A stretch of DNA of 64,000 nt. Origin: Candidatus Doudnabacteria bacterium RIFCSPHIGHO2_02_FULL_42_25 (GTDB lineage Bacteria; Patescibacteria; Doudnabacteria; UBA920; O2-02-FULL-48-8). This document shows, in pieces, positions 56,429 through 64,000 of the stretch. The stretch's first letter is position 1. Every line of letters starts with the position of its first letter. The stretch is taken from NCBI GenBank assembly GCA_001777665.1, contig MFEQ01000004.1, positions 1-64,000 on the forward strand, read 5' to 3'. A model generated the notes under the pieces. The model had not been told where the DNA came from. It did not search any database and saw only the letters and a list, made by a program, of their open reading frames with translations. Made by a program: the position numbers and the translations under genes.

Positions 56429-56974
56429 CTATAAGGCACCCCTGATGTACGTGTAGTAGCGGTCCACCAAGCCGCTGTCGTCGTACGTTTCGCGGACCAA
56501 TTCCAGCGAAACCGGATCGCGCCGCACGTGTTCAGCAAACGGGAACCGCAGCTCCTTGATGCCGCTGCCGTCAGCCGCTTCGACACGAATACGGATCCGC
56601 AGGATGTTGCCGGGACAAAGAGCAACGCTCGGAAACAATACCGTGCGCTTTTTCGTCACTGGGTCGACCGAGTTGCTATACTCGGTCCCGACCTGGGTCG
56701 CCTTCGTTTCATCGTCGCACTTTCGTACGACGTAGATCTTGGCGCCATTCCAGTCGGATAACCCGCCGTCGTCTCCGAAGGCCCAGTTGAAGTTCTCGCC
56801 CAGTATGAGCGAAGCCTTGCCTTCTGCGATCTTCTTCGCCGTGATGGTGATCACGTCGACCTCAGCGCTCGGTGTCACCGCACGCTGTTCCGGCGTCATC
56901 TCAGGCGCCAGAGGTGACTTCTTGTCGCAACCCAAGGTCGCGACGACGAACAAAACTATACCTACGATCCGCAT
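56429..56974 (-). CDS. Putative lipoprotein (181 residues), G+C-rich islet
   Basis: Begins MRIVGIVLFVVATLGCDKKS; the short hydrophobic stretch ending in TLGC is a lipobox with the Cys at residue 16, so it is a predicted lipoprotein. The mature protein is beta-rich with an acidic segment and ends RETYDDSGLVDRYYTYIRGAL. GGAGG lies 7 bases before the chosen ATG; an ATG two codons earlier is closer but too near the ribosome site. A hairpin GGGGAGCCCA-CTA-TGGGTTCCCC lies after the stop without a T-run. Rich in G+C, between the DUF11 cluster and the sortase. No family recognised. Confidence 0.72.
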   Translation of the reverse strand: MRIVGIVLFVVATLGCDKKSPLAPEMTPEQRAVTPSAEVDVITITAKKIAEGKASLILGENFNWAFGDDGGLSDWNGAKIYVVRKCDDETKATQVGTEYSNSVDPVTKKRTVLFPSVALCPGNILRIRIRVEAADGSGIKELRFPFAEHVRRDPVSLELVRETYDDSGLVDRYYTYIRGAL

Positions 56975-57018
56975 GTCCATTCCTCCGTTTGGAGGGCTCT
57001 GGGGGGAGCCCATGACCG

Positions 57019-58128
57019 TTACAATGCTACCGGAACTGCTGATACAACAAGCCTGTCTTTCGTGGTTCCTATCGGCCAGCAGGTTGAAAGATTCAACTTG
57101 CTACCCGATCCATCCGTAAATTGAGATTGGTCATCTGGTCTGTATGTCTTGCTGCCTGTAACCTGATATCGAAAATTGTAAGTCTTGCCGTCGTTACCAT
57201 AAACTTCAACAAAAATGTCATCACCTGGGGCAAGGTTATTTAGTCTAGAAAAAACGTTCTGCATTGGGTTACGTTTCCAGAGGTAATCTGAAGAGTGTCC
57301 AGAAACATAAATGATTCCATTCTCTCCTGGTAAAGCTGTTCCAGGGTAATGGATTATACCTTTGGTTAAATCAGCATCGAATTGAGAAACATCTTTGGAC
57401 CAAATCAAAGGCACCTGCAAATTTAATTTGGGAATCGAAATTCTACCAGGTAAATCAAGATTGTAAGCGATCATACTACCTCCGCTGACAACTCCTTCTG
57501 GAATTTGGGAAGTACTAAACGAAATTCGGTTGTTGATTAAATTCAAATCAATACTTTCAGATAATTTTTTCTGATTAGCAGTCATCTGTCCTCGACCCCA
57601 TGGGTTATAACCATTGAGGAGTTCTACCCCATCAGTAAAATTGTCAGAATCCGAGTCAGCAATAATAGGATTGGTCCGCATCACGAATTCATCATGATTA
57701 GAAAGCCCGTCTTTATCGATATCATTGGTTGGCTCTAAAAACTTATCATCGCCTACGGCATAGAAATAATTACCAATCCATTTGTAATATTCCTGAAGAT
57801 CTTCACCCAAAATTTGTTCATCCTGAGGTTTAGAAAACCAGCCCTGGATTTGGCTCCAAAATGCACCAAAATTTATAACACTATAAAAGAATACAAAAGC
57901 GGCTAGGAAAAGCATAACATAGCCAACTAACATCTTTAACGCTTTGCCCAGTTTGGAACCAACCTGAACAGAAACTTCTTCTATCGCAGCGGTGCTATCT
58001 GAAGCCATGCTCAATTCTTCTACAGCCTCATGCGGTGTCATGTGTTCTTGGCCAGAACCAAGATGATGGACCTCCTCTGCAGGAGCCCCTATTTTCAAAA
58101 GTTTATGAATTTCTGATTCGTATTCCAT
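57019..58128 (-). CDS. Sortase with an EF-hand-like calcium-binding insert
   Basis: A 369-residue transpeptidase that attaches surface proteins. About 75 cytoplasmic residues, one membrane helix (LVGYVMLFLAAFVFFYSVINF), then a segment with two D-x-D-x-D-G-type loops (NDIDKDGLSNHDEF and DSDSDNFTDGVELL), then the sortase fold: catalytic His in YVSGHSSDYL, Cys in NLSTCWPIG, Arg in KDRLVV. The calcium-loop segment between helix and catalytic domain is unusual. Substrates are likely the two DUF11 proteins with IAPxxG tails. Divergent from the CAP-domain gene. Confidence 0.9.
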   Translation of the reverse strand: MEYESEIHKLLKIGAPAEEVHHLGSGQEHMTPHEAVEELSMASDSTAAIEEVSVQVGSKLGKALKMLVGYVMLFLAAFVFFYSVINFGAFWSQIQGWFSKPQDEQILGEDLQEYYKWIGNYFYAVGDDKFLEPTNDIDKDGLSNHDEFVMRTNPIIADSDSDNFTDGVELLNGYNPWGRGQMTANQKKLSESIDLNLINNRISFSTSQIPEGVVSGGSMIAYNLDLPGRISIPKLNLQVPLIWSKDVSQFDADLTKGIIHYPGTALPGENGIIYVSGHSSDYLWKRNPMQNVFSRLNNLAPGDDIFVEVYGNDGKTYNFRYQVTGSKTYRPDDQSQFTDGSGSKLNLSTCWPIGTTKDRLVVSAVPVAL

Positions 58129-58197
58129 ATATTTAACTTGAAGTGAGGATTAAAAAAATTCAATCCGAACGGTAAATATTAGCATAAATCAGTCCAC

Positions 58198-58227
58198 TTG
58201 TCAAGAGCAATAGGCAGTTTGTATAAT
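58198..58227 (+). promoter_or_regulatory. Promoter of the CAP-domain protein gene
   Basis: TTGTCA (58198-58203), an 18-base spacer and TATAAT (58222-58227). The leader ends TTCTAACGGG immediately before the ATG, the same string as the MITE-like element ends before hpf and murC. Confidence 0.7.
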
Positions 58228-58250
58228 ACCATCAGGCCTATTCTAACGGG

Positions 58251-59429
58251 ATGAAACTAAAACATTACCTAATAGCTTCCGAACAAAACGACTATAAACC
58301 CTGGATTATCAAACCGAGCGCACTTGGGCTTTTTTGTCTCGTTATCTGGAGTTTACGGATCCTAGTCCCAGCAACTGTCACTTTGGCTGCCAATTCTATC
58401 GATCCCACTGATCTGATGGCGAAAGTCAACGCTGAACGCAGCCAGCGTTTCCTTTCCACACTAAAGACAGATTCCAGACTCTCTACCGCTGCCAATGACA
58501 AAGCCAATGACATGATTACACGAAGCTATTTTGCGCACGTTGATCCAGATGGTAAATACGTCTGGCCCAGAATCGAAGCCGCTGGGTATAAGCCTTATGT
58601 CACGTTAGGAGAAAATCTGGCCATGGATTTTGATTCAGCGAACAAAGTTGTAGAGGCTTGGATGAACAGCCCGACTCATCGAGCAAATATTGTAAACACA
58701 AAGTTTGAAGATCAAGGACTGGCTGCCGTCGATGGACTTTATGAACCAGGGCATAACACGATTATGATTGTTAGTTTGTTCGGGACTCTGGTTAAAACTC
58801 AAACGAATCCTCCAGCGCCCGCCCCTAGCCCCACTCCAACCACGACTCCGCCGCCCGCCCCAACTCCGACACCTACATCACCAACTCCTACACCCACCCC
58901 TCCTCCTGTTACTGCTGTCATTCCAGTAGAAATTTCAAAAGATATAAAAATAATTAGCACGTCACTTTCAGGTCATACCATGGTCGACATCACTGTACCC
59001 ATTTCAGGAAATCCGACTTTAGTCACAGCGCAACTCAATACCCAATCCATTTCGTTAATCCAAAGTCAAACAGCTGGAGAATTTTTGGGCACATTTACTT
59101 TTAACCAATCTGAAGATCTGACCCAGTCCAAACTTTCGATTGAGGCCAGAGATAGTTCAGGAATTAAAACCAATCAAGAATTCCCAGTGAACATCGAATC
59201 ACATGTAACAGGCTCAGCCCAATCAGAGACTGTCCCAGTTTCAAACGAAGCAGGAGTGATTAAAATATTAAGAATTATATTCGGAATATTTGCTGTTATA
59301 TACCTGGGTTTTTTGATTCTAGACGCAGTAATTTTACATCGGGATAAAATAAAAAGAGACGGGATTCGACCGAATGCCCATCTCTTAATCTTTGTTATTC
59401 TAGTAGGCGTAACGTTATTTACGCTATAA
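58251..59429 (+). CDS. CAP/SCP-domain surface protein
   Basis: 392 residues. An N-terminal hydrophobic segment (PSALGLFCLVIWSLRILVPATVTLA) serves as signal peptide or anchor. The CAP domain follows (LMAKVNAERSQRFLSTLKTDSRLSTAANDKANDM... YFAHVDPDGKYVWPRIEAAGYKPYVTLGENLAMD... HRANIVNTKFEDQGLAAVDG), with the metal-site His/Glu in FAHVD and GENL. A Pro/Thr linker (about 187-225), a beta-sandwich, and two C-terminal membrane helices complete it. CAP proteins include secreted enzymes and lipid binders; activity here is unknown. Confidence 0.88.
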   Translation: MKLKHYLIASEQNDYKPWIIKPSALGLFCLVIWSLRILVPATVTLAANSIDPTDLMAKVNAERSQRFLSTLKTDSRLSTAANDKANDMITRSYFAHVDPDGKYVWPRIEAAGYKPYVTLGENLAMDFDSANKVVEAWMNSPTHRANIVNTKFEDQGLAAVDGLYEPGHNTIMIVSLFGTLVKTQTNPPAPAPSPTPTTTPPPAPTPTPTSPTPTPTPPPVTAVIPVEISKDIKIISTSLSGHTMVDITVPISGNPTLVTAQLNTQSISLIQSQTAGEFLGTFTFNQSEDLTQSKLSIEARDSSGIKTNQEFPVNIESHVTGSAQSETVPVSNEAGVIKILRIIFGIFAVIYLGFLILDAVILHRDKIKRDGIRPNAHLLIFVILVGVTLFTL

Positions 59430-60338
59430 AATTCGTTGGTTGAAATTGTGTCCAGCAAACACTAACGTAACTATAAATACCATCATCGCCAAATACTCAA
59501 AGGCGACTTTTTTAGTTAAAGTGTTATCCAAACGATGATGCAAAATGCCCCAGGCGGCGTTGTACACAGCCAACATCACTAGTCCGGCAGTGAGGTACTC
59601 ACTATTCCAATTGCTATAAACCCAAAATGAAACCAAGGCCATCATCACAGCGATGAGTAATATCCAGAAAAAAATCGTAAAGTTCAGTAAACGGTGCTGG
59701 AATAGAGCTTGATATACCAAAAAAAATGTCAAAGTTAAAACACTAAGCGATAAAAAGAAGGCATTGAAACCGAAATAAAAAGTTACACCAACGGTTGAAG
59801 CAAAAATAATATATGCTCCATAAAGCTTGACCAAAGATAAAACTAAAATCCAATGGTCTTGGTGCTCTAATTTTCGGCTGACGTGTTCTTTCATATACCA
59901 GTAAGCAACAGCCATAGCGATTGTTGATGAAAAAACTAAAATCTGTTTGAGTCCAATGTTAAATGGATTCAATAAAAGCAGGGTTACAGTACCCCAATAA
60001 ATTATTCCCGGTAAGACCAAATAGTTCTGATAATGACGAAAATAATGCCAGTTCCGTAAATGTTCAAACCTTTCTAATAAAGCCATCCAGAGCATTCTTA
60101 CACCAGTATGATTAAGTTTCGCGTTGGCTAACACTCCACGCTTTTTTAAGTGTAAATCGAACATGAAAGTCAACCAGATCAAATGGAAGGCGTAAATATA
60201 AAGCGATAAGTAAAGTCCAGAGTTTAGTTGGTAAAGCGAAAGTGTGGTGCTGATCGCTTGAAATCCAAAAAATGCACCAAGCGTAACGATCAAAACCGAT
60301 AAAATTTTATTTTTGGTTTCGTTAAGTAATGGTTGCAT
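59424..60338 (-). CDS. Multi-spanning membrane protein, hypothetical
   Basis: 304 residues with about eight membrane helices and short basic loops. The ATG giving MQPLLNETKNKILSVLIVTLG is used; it lies within the rfbA 3' end, overlapping by 17 bases. An upstream in-frame extension is rfbA sequence. No family recognised. It may belong to the envelope-glycan pathway by position, but nothing in the sequence proves it. Convergent with the CAP gene, whose 3' end it overlaps by 6 bases. Confidence 0.7.
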   Translation of the reverse strand: MQPLLNETKNKILSVLIVTLGAFFGFQAISTTLSLYQLNSGLYLSLYIYAFHLIWLTFMFDLHLKKRGVLANAKLNHTGVRMLWMALLERFEHLRNWHYFRHYQNYLVLPGIIYWGTVTLLLLNPFNIGLKQILVFSSTIAMAVAYWYMKEHVSRKLEHQDHWILVLSLVKLYGAYIIFASTVGVTFYFGFNAFFLSLSVLTLTFFLVYQALFQHRLLNFTIFFWILLIAVMMALVSFWVYSNWNSEYLTAGLVMLAVYNAAWGILHHRLDNTLTKKVAFEYLAMMVFIVTLVFAGHNFNQRIL

Positions 60339-61041
60339 TCTTTTTGCGAGCAAGTTCCCCTGCCTTAAATAAAGATTCGAACGTCCCAGCATCTATCCAT
60401 TCACCCTTCAAAACGTCTACTTTTAACTGTCCTTTTTGTAAATAAAAATTATGCAACTCTGTAATCTCCAGTTCCCCGCGTGCGGATGGTTTCACTGCTT
60501 TGGCTGCCTCAACTACTTGCGAATCATAAAGATACAATCCGGTGATCGCATAATCTGAAATTTTTATTTCGGGTTTTTCAGCTATCTCCACAGCATTCAT
60601 GCTTGCATCAAATTTAACCTGACCAAATCGCTCTGGGTCAGAAACTTTTTTCGCAAATATATGTCCGCCGCTTTTAAAATTCTTTATAGTTTCGGATACA
60701 TTGTCCTCAAAAATATTATCGCCAAGGATCATACAGACATTATCATTCTCTATAAAATTTTCACCAATGATAAATGCTTGAGCCAACCCTTCTGGCTTGT
60801 CTTGCACTTCATAGGCGAATCTTGCGCCGAACTCTTTTCCACTTCCTAAAAGATTCAGATAATCCCCAGCGTGATATGGAGCGACAATAATTAAGATGTC
60901 TTTGATTCCTGCACTCAATAATGTTTGGAGAGGATACATGATCATCGGCTTATCGTAAACAGGTAAAAGCTGCTTACTAGTAACTTTTGTAAGCGGCTGC
61001 AATCGTGTACCCGAACCTCCCGATAAAATTATGCCTTTCAT
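60322..61041 (-). CDS. rfbA: Glucose-1-phosphate thymidylyltransferase
   Basis: 239 residues; makes dTDP-glucose from dTTP and glucose-1-phosphate, the first step to dTDP-L-rhamnose. MKGIILSGGSGTRLQPLTKVTSKQLLPVYDKPMI is the diagnostic nucleotidyltransferase start, and MILGDNIFED supplies metal-binding Asp. GEWIDAGTFESLFKA ends it. Short form lacking the C-terminal allosteric domain of E. coli RmlA. Overlaps rfbD by 4 bases. Confidence 0.94.
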   Translation of the reverse strand: MKGIILSGGSGTRLQPLTKVTSKQLLPVYDKPMIMYPLQTLLSAGIKDILIIVAPYHAGDYLNLLGSGKEFGARFAYEVQDKPEGLAQAFIIGENFIENDNVCMILGDNIFEDNVSETIKNFKSGGHIFAKKVSDPERFGQVKFDASMNAVEIAEKPEIKISDYAITGLYLYDSQVVEAAKAVKPSARGELEITELHNFYLQKGQLKVDVLKGEWIDAGTFESLFKAGELARKKNATIT

Positions 61042-61865
61042 TTGAGATGATCTTTCAGTGCTTCGTGCCAGGGACGAAGCTGAATAAATTTCGTGTTGTT
61101 CAAAATACCATATTTAGGCCGCTCTGCTAGTCGGACAAATGCGTCACGACTTGCTGTTTCAAGTTTGATATCCAAGCCTTTGATCTTGAATATTTCTTTG
61201 GCCCAATCATACCAACTGGCCATCCCAGAATTCACAATGTGATAAATGCCAAATGGTTTTTCTTGGTCTACCAAAGCCTTGGTCGCTTCAGCTAAATCTT
61301 GAACAAAAGTCGGTTGGCCAAACTCATCAGAGATGACTTTAATCTCTTTTTGGTCCTTACTTAACTTAAGCATAGTATCGACAAAACTCGGCTTGCCTCG
61401 TTCACTCAACCGGCCATAAAGCCAAGTTGTACGGATTAAGTAATAATTCTCACAATTCTCGGGCAGTTCCATCTCGCCCAAAAGCTTTGATTTGGCATAA
61501 GCCGAGTGCGCACTAGGCTTATCATCTTCATTATAGCCTTCTGGATTGTTTCCATCAAAAACATAAGCAGTGCTGAAATGAACCAAGGTTGCATTAACTG
61601 CAGATGCGGCTTTGGCGATGTACCCCACCGCAGAACCGTTGAGGAGTTCAGCAGTGGCTCGATCTTCTTCAGCGCGGTCCACCGCGTTATACGCAGCACA
61701 GTTAATGATCAAATCTGGTTTCAATTCTGAAATTTTTTGCATGACCATTTCTTCATCTGTGATGTCGAGCTCCTCGCGGTCCCATGCAAAAATCTCTTCT
61801 CCCTTATAGACATCAACAAAAGTTTGGCCCAGAGCTCCTTTAGCTCCTAAAATAAGTACTCTCAT
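61038..61865 (-). CDS. rfbD: dTDP-4-dehydrorhamnose reductase
   Basis: 275 residues, the NAD(P)H-dependent last step to dTDP-L-rhamnose. MRVLILGAKGALGQTFVDVY is the Rossmann motif; STAYVFDG and SAYAKSKLLGE contain the Ser/Tyr/Lys triad (Y-x3-K). Standard length. Overlaps rfbC and rfbA by 4 bases each: a coupled operon. Confidence 0.95.
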   Translation of the reverse strand: MRVLILGAKGALGQTFVDVYKGEEIFAWDREELDITDEEMVMQKISELKPDLIINCAAYNAVDRAEEDRATAELLNGSAVGYIAKAASAVNATLVHFSTAYVFDGNNPEGYNEDDKPSAHSAYAKSKLLGEMELPENCENYYLIRTTWLYGRLSERGKPSFVDTMLKLSKDQKEIKVISDEFGQPTFVQDLAEATKALVDQEKPFGIYHIVNSGMASWYDWAKEIFKIKGLDIKLETASRDAFVRLAERPKYGILNNTKFIQLRPWHEALKDHLK

Positions 61866-62413
61866 TTATAAATATCCTTGAGCAAAGGATGGCTTTTATC
61901 TTTTTCAGAAATAATAGCCTGGTCAAGCGGGATCGGCCACTTGATAGCCAACCCTGGATCAGCTAAATTGACTGCTAAATATTTTTTATCAGGAGACCAG
62001 TGATCATTGATCAAATATTGATAATAAGTATTTGGTTCCAATGTCTGGAAAGAGTTTCCGACACCGCGAGGAACGAAAACTGACTTAGATCGGTCAATGA
62101 CTATTTCGACATGTTTGCCCATGTCAATCCCTTGTCGCAAATCGACAAAGACCGCATGGACTTTTCCACTGACCACACTAATGTATTTATCCCAAGGTTC
62201 GGCATGAATTCCTCTGGTCACGCCAACCTCTTTGTTAAAAGAAAGATTTTCCTGCACTGGAACAAAGCTTTCAGGGAAGCCTGCTGCTACTAATTTTGCC
62301 TTTTGAAATTTTTCCTGAAAAAAACCTCTACCGTCTTCTACTAGAGTTACGTCAATTTCCAAAAGACCCGGAATCTCCCGTTCAGTTATTTTAAATTCAG
62401 TCATCTTTTGCAT
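61862..62413 (-). CDS. rfbC: dTDP-4-dehydrorhamnose 3,5-epimerase
   Basis: 183 residues of cupin-fold RmlC. LEIDVTLVEDGRGFFQEKFQKAKL and VPVQENLSFNKEVGVTRGIHAEPWDKYISVVSGKVHAVFVDLR include the catalytic His (GIHAEPW, where RmlC usually has RGLHFQ). FVPRGVGNSFQTLEPNTYYQYLIND follows. The altered GIHAE block suggests a diverged but probably functional member. Either the first ATG or the ATG three codons later could be the start. Confidence 0.92.
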   Translation of the reverse strand: MQKMTEFKITEREIPGLLEIDVTLVEDGRGFFQEKFQKAKLVAAGFPESFVPVQENLSFNKEVGVTRGIHAEPWDKYISVVSGKVHAVFVDLRQGIDMGKHVEIVIDRSKSVFVPRGVGNSFQTLEPNTYYQYLINDHWSPDKKYLAVNLADPGLAIKWPIPLDQAIISEKDKSHPLLKDIYK

Positions 62414-62424
62414 GCTAGTAATTT

Positions 62425-62450
62425 ACTCCAATACTCTATAGTATTGGAGT
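62425..62450. repeat. Perfect hairpin between rfbB and rfbC
   Basis: ACTCCAATACT-CTAT-AGTATTGGAGT, an 11-base perfect stem. T-run (ATTTTT) only on the plus strand, so it is not an rfb terminator in the operon direction; an mRNA-processing or palindromic repeat role is possible. Confidence 0.6.
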
Positions 62451-62468
62451 ATTTTTCTCTATAAATTA

Positions 62469-63452
62469 TTATAACCCTTTTTCTAATCGATCGACTAAGG
62501 GTTGCCACCATTCTTGATTTTGCTTATACCATTCTACTGTTTCGGCTAATCCTTTTTCAAACTCGTAATCTCTTTTGAAAGCGAGCTCACGTTCAATTTT
62601 GCTGCTATCAATCGCATACCGTAAGTCATGGCCTGGTCGATCTGGAACGAGTTGAATGAGGGTTTCGGGTTTACCCAACAAATTTAAAATTTGACGAACT
62701 ACTTCCAAATTCGCCTTTTCACAATTACCACCAACAAGATACGTTTCGCCTGTTCTTCCAGTTTGGAGGACCATATCAATCGCTTTACAATGATCCTTAA
62801 CATGGATCCAATCTCGAACATTGCGACCCTGGGCATATACAGGGACGGGTTTGTCTCGAAGTGCGTTAACAATCGTTTTCGGGATTAACTTTTCTGGGAA
62901 CTGATAAGGACCATAATTGTTCGAACAATTGGTTATAGTTGCATCCAAACCATAGGTCCGACTATACGCATGCAGCAAATGATCACCAGCGGCTTTGCTG
63001 GCGGAATATGGTGACGATGGAAAGTAAGTGCTGTGCTCGGTAAACTTTTGTCCTGTGCCCAAAGGCAGGTCCCCGAAAACTTCATCAGTGGAAATATGAT
63101 GAAGCCTTTTTTTGTGCTGTGTGGCAGCATCAAGCAAGGTATGCAATCCCACAACATTGGTTTGAATAAATTCCGACGGGCCAGTGATCGAACGATCGAC
63201 ATGAGTTTCAGCTGCAAAATTCACGACAAAATCCACATCTTTCATCAACTCATCCACTAGTTTCGCATCCGCGATATCCCCTTTTACAAATTTGTATTGA
63301 GGGTTCGCTTCAAATTTTTTGAGATTCGCAGGATTGCCAGCATAAGTTAACTTGTCCAGATTCGTCACATGGACATCATGATATTTCTCAAACAGATAAT
63401 GAATAAAATTCGAACCGATAAACCCAGAACCTCCAGTAATCAAATATCTCAT
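62469..63452 (-). CDS. rfbB: dTDP-glucose 4,6-dehydratase
   Basis: 327 residues; second step to dTDP-rhamnose. GGSGFIGSNFIHYLFEKY Rossmann motif, HVDRSITGPSEFIQTNVVGLHTLLDA, HISTDEVFGDL (catalytic Thr-Asp-Glu), and PYSASKAAGDHLLHAY with Y-x3-K. Full length. Its ATG directly abuts a MITE-like element (copy 2) that separates it from the HIT gene; ATGA is duplicated on both sides of the element. Confidence 0.96.
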   Translation of the reverse strand: MRYLITGGSGFIGSNFIHYLFEKYHDVHVTNLDKLTYAGNPANLKKFEANPQYKFVKGDIADAKLVDELMKDVDFVVNFAAETHVDRSITGPSEFIQTNVVGLHTLLDAATQHKKRLHHISTDEVFGDLPLGTGQKFTEHSTYFPSSPYSASKAAGDHLLHAYSRTYGLDATITNCSNNYGPYQFPEKLIPKTIVNALRDKPVPVYAQGRNVRDWIHVKDHCKAIDMVLQTGRTGETYLVGGNCEKANLEVVRQILNLLGKPETLIQLVPDRPGHDLRYAIDSSKIERELAFKRDYEFEKGLAETVEWYKQNQEWWQPLVDRLEKGL

Positions 63453-63601
63453 CCCAGTATATCAACTTCGATAATGGTTTTTGAGTTCGCTTTTGCGAAA
63501 GAAAAACGCATTAATTTAATATTTTCTAAAATCATAGCAATTATATTTTAATTATCAAAAACCATTAAAGCAAAAGTATCGAAGTTGTATTACTGGGTCA
63601 T
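63449..63601. mobile_element. MITE-like element, CCCAGTA family, copy 2, with target duplication
   Basis: A 145-base element (63453-63597) with ends CCCAGTATATCAACTTCGAT and the inverted CCCAGTAATACAACTTCGAT. Inner pair AATGGTTTTTGA / TCAAAAACCATT. Flanked by TCAT on both sides (63449-63452, 63598-63601). Removing it and one TCAT restores a 4-base ATGA overlap between the HIT stop and the rfbB start. It exactly fills the space between the two genes. Confidence 0.8.
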
Positions 63602-64000
63602 AGATGTTTTTTAATTTCTTCGGCTAATTGTGTTCGTGTTCGTGGCTCTGTTTCTTGATGCGGCCAGGGCTTGAGTCCATCTTTTCGATACCTCGGAATG
63701 ATATGGAAATGTAAATGAAAAACTGTTTGACCAGCTGCCTCGCCACGATTAGTGCTAATCGTAAAACCGTCAGCGTTCAATGCATGCTGAATTGAAACCG
63801 CAATCCTTTTGGCCTGTTTCATCACATCAGCAATCACATCATCAGGTGTTTCCACAATATCTGCTGCATGAAGCTTAGGTAGGACTAAGGCGTGGCCTCG
63901 ACTCACAGGGCGAATATCCATAAAGGCAACAACTTTGTCATCTTCATAGATTTTATCCGATGGAATTTCACCAGCTGCAATTTTACAAAAAATACAATCC
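63598..64000 (-). CDS. HIT-family hydrolase, 5' end outside the window
   Basis: A histidine-triad protein that hydrolyses nucleotide phosphoramidates. The catalytic H-x-H-x-H is HLHFHIIPRY near the end. The first internal ATG (63921) is not the start: the frame continues to the window edge encoding DCIFCKIAAGEIPSDKIYED, the conserved zinc-type CIFC N-terminus. So the gene is partial at its 5' end. It was originally coupled to rfbB before the element insertion. Confidence 0.92.
   Translation of the reverse strand, partial: DCIFCKIAAGEIPSDKIYEDDKVVAFMDIRPVSRGHALVLPKLHAADIVETPDDVIADVMKQAKRIAVSIQHALNADGFTISTNRGEAAGQTVFHLHFHIIPRYRKDGLKPWPHQETEPRTRTQLAEEIKKHL

Noticed and set aside
62425..62450. 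Terminator between rfbB and rfbC
   Set aside because: The T-run is only on the strand opposite to the operon, so it was listed as a palindromic repeat instead.

Overview
The window looks like a chromosomal segment of a small-genome bacterium of the Candidate Phyla Radiation (Patescibacteria). The basis is indirect: an alanyl-tRNA synthetase that stops at about 557 residues, a conserved infA-rpmJ-rpsM-rpsK-rpsD-rpoA-rplQ-rplM-rpsI operon, an archaeal-type cupin phosphoglucose isomerase, a large envelope/glycan repertoire with sortase-anchored DUF11 proteins, and tightly overlapping genes mostly without strong Shine-Dalgarno sequences. No tRNA, rRNA, CRISPR array, classical transposase or phage module was seen. 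The lineage within the group cannot be named from sequence reading alone.

Layout. 0.1-3.6 kb: NUDIX, trypsin-like protease, DUF262-HNH nuclease and EcoRI-type adenine methyltransferase, a possible defence cassette downstream of secA (3.6-6.3 kb). 6.3-17.3 kb: a GxxExxY nuclease-fold cassette, GNAT, a PurD-like ATP-grasp protein, a hibernation factor, murC, a patatin, murG, two glycosyltransferases, a DUF559 cassette and a polyprenyl-phosphate sugar transferase. 17.3-20.2 kb: an RRM protein, RNase P RNA and typA. 21-25.4 kb: the ribosomal/rpoA operon. 25.5-31.2 kb: a candidate ncRNA, a membrane protein, pgi, alaS and a C-terminal processing protease. 31.9-37.5 kb: a polysaccharide cluster (GT2, GT2, polymerase, GT4, flippase). 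37.7-40.4 kb: guaA and rarA/mgsA, then a second DUF559 cassette. 41-46 kb: sigma factor, NUDIX, hydrolase and an ABC exporter. 46-58 kb: a repeat-bearing surface protein and subtilase, GT2, galE, two DUF11 surface proteins and a sortase. 58-64 kb: a CAP-domain protein, dTDP-rhamnose genes rfbABCD and a partial HIT protein.

Two themes run across the window. (1) The spacers are packed with structured repeats: two MITE-like families that insert at start codons with target duplications, a 96-bp element that folds into a three-way junction with compensatory changes between its copies, REP/REPIN-like palindromes around DUF559 genes, TACGAA-word inverted repeats around a GxxExxY gene with a gene-free copy elsewhere, and word arrays that have spread into gene ends (secA, rplM, rpoA, patatin, subtilase). 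(2) Several single-gene transcription units (6.8, 20.5, 31.3, 41.0, 42.9, 55.3 and 56.4 kb) are visibly richer in G+C. They carry GGAGG ribosome sites and usually their own consensus promoter and terminator, unlike the surrounding genes. They look like acquired or differently regulated islets.

The envelope genes fit one picture. MurG/MurC make peptidoglycan; rfbABCD and galE supply sugars; the sugar transferase, GT4/GT2 enzymes, polymerase and flippase build and export a polysaccharide; the ABC exporter, CtpA, subtilase, CAP protein and sortase handle the surface, with DUF11 proteins as likely sortase substrates.
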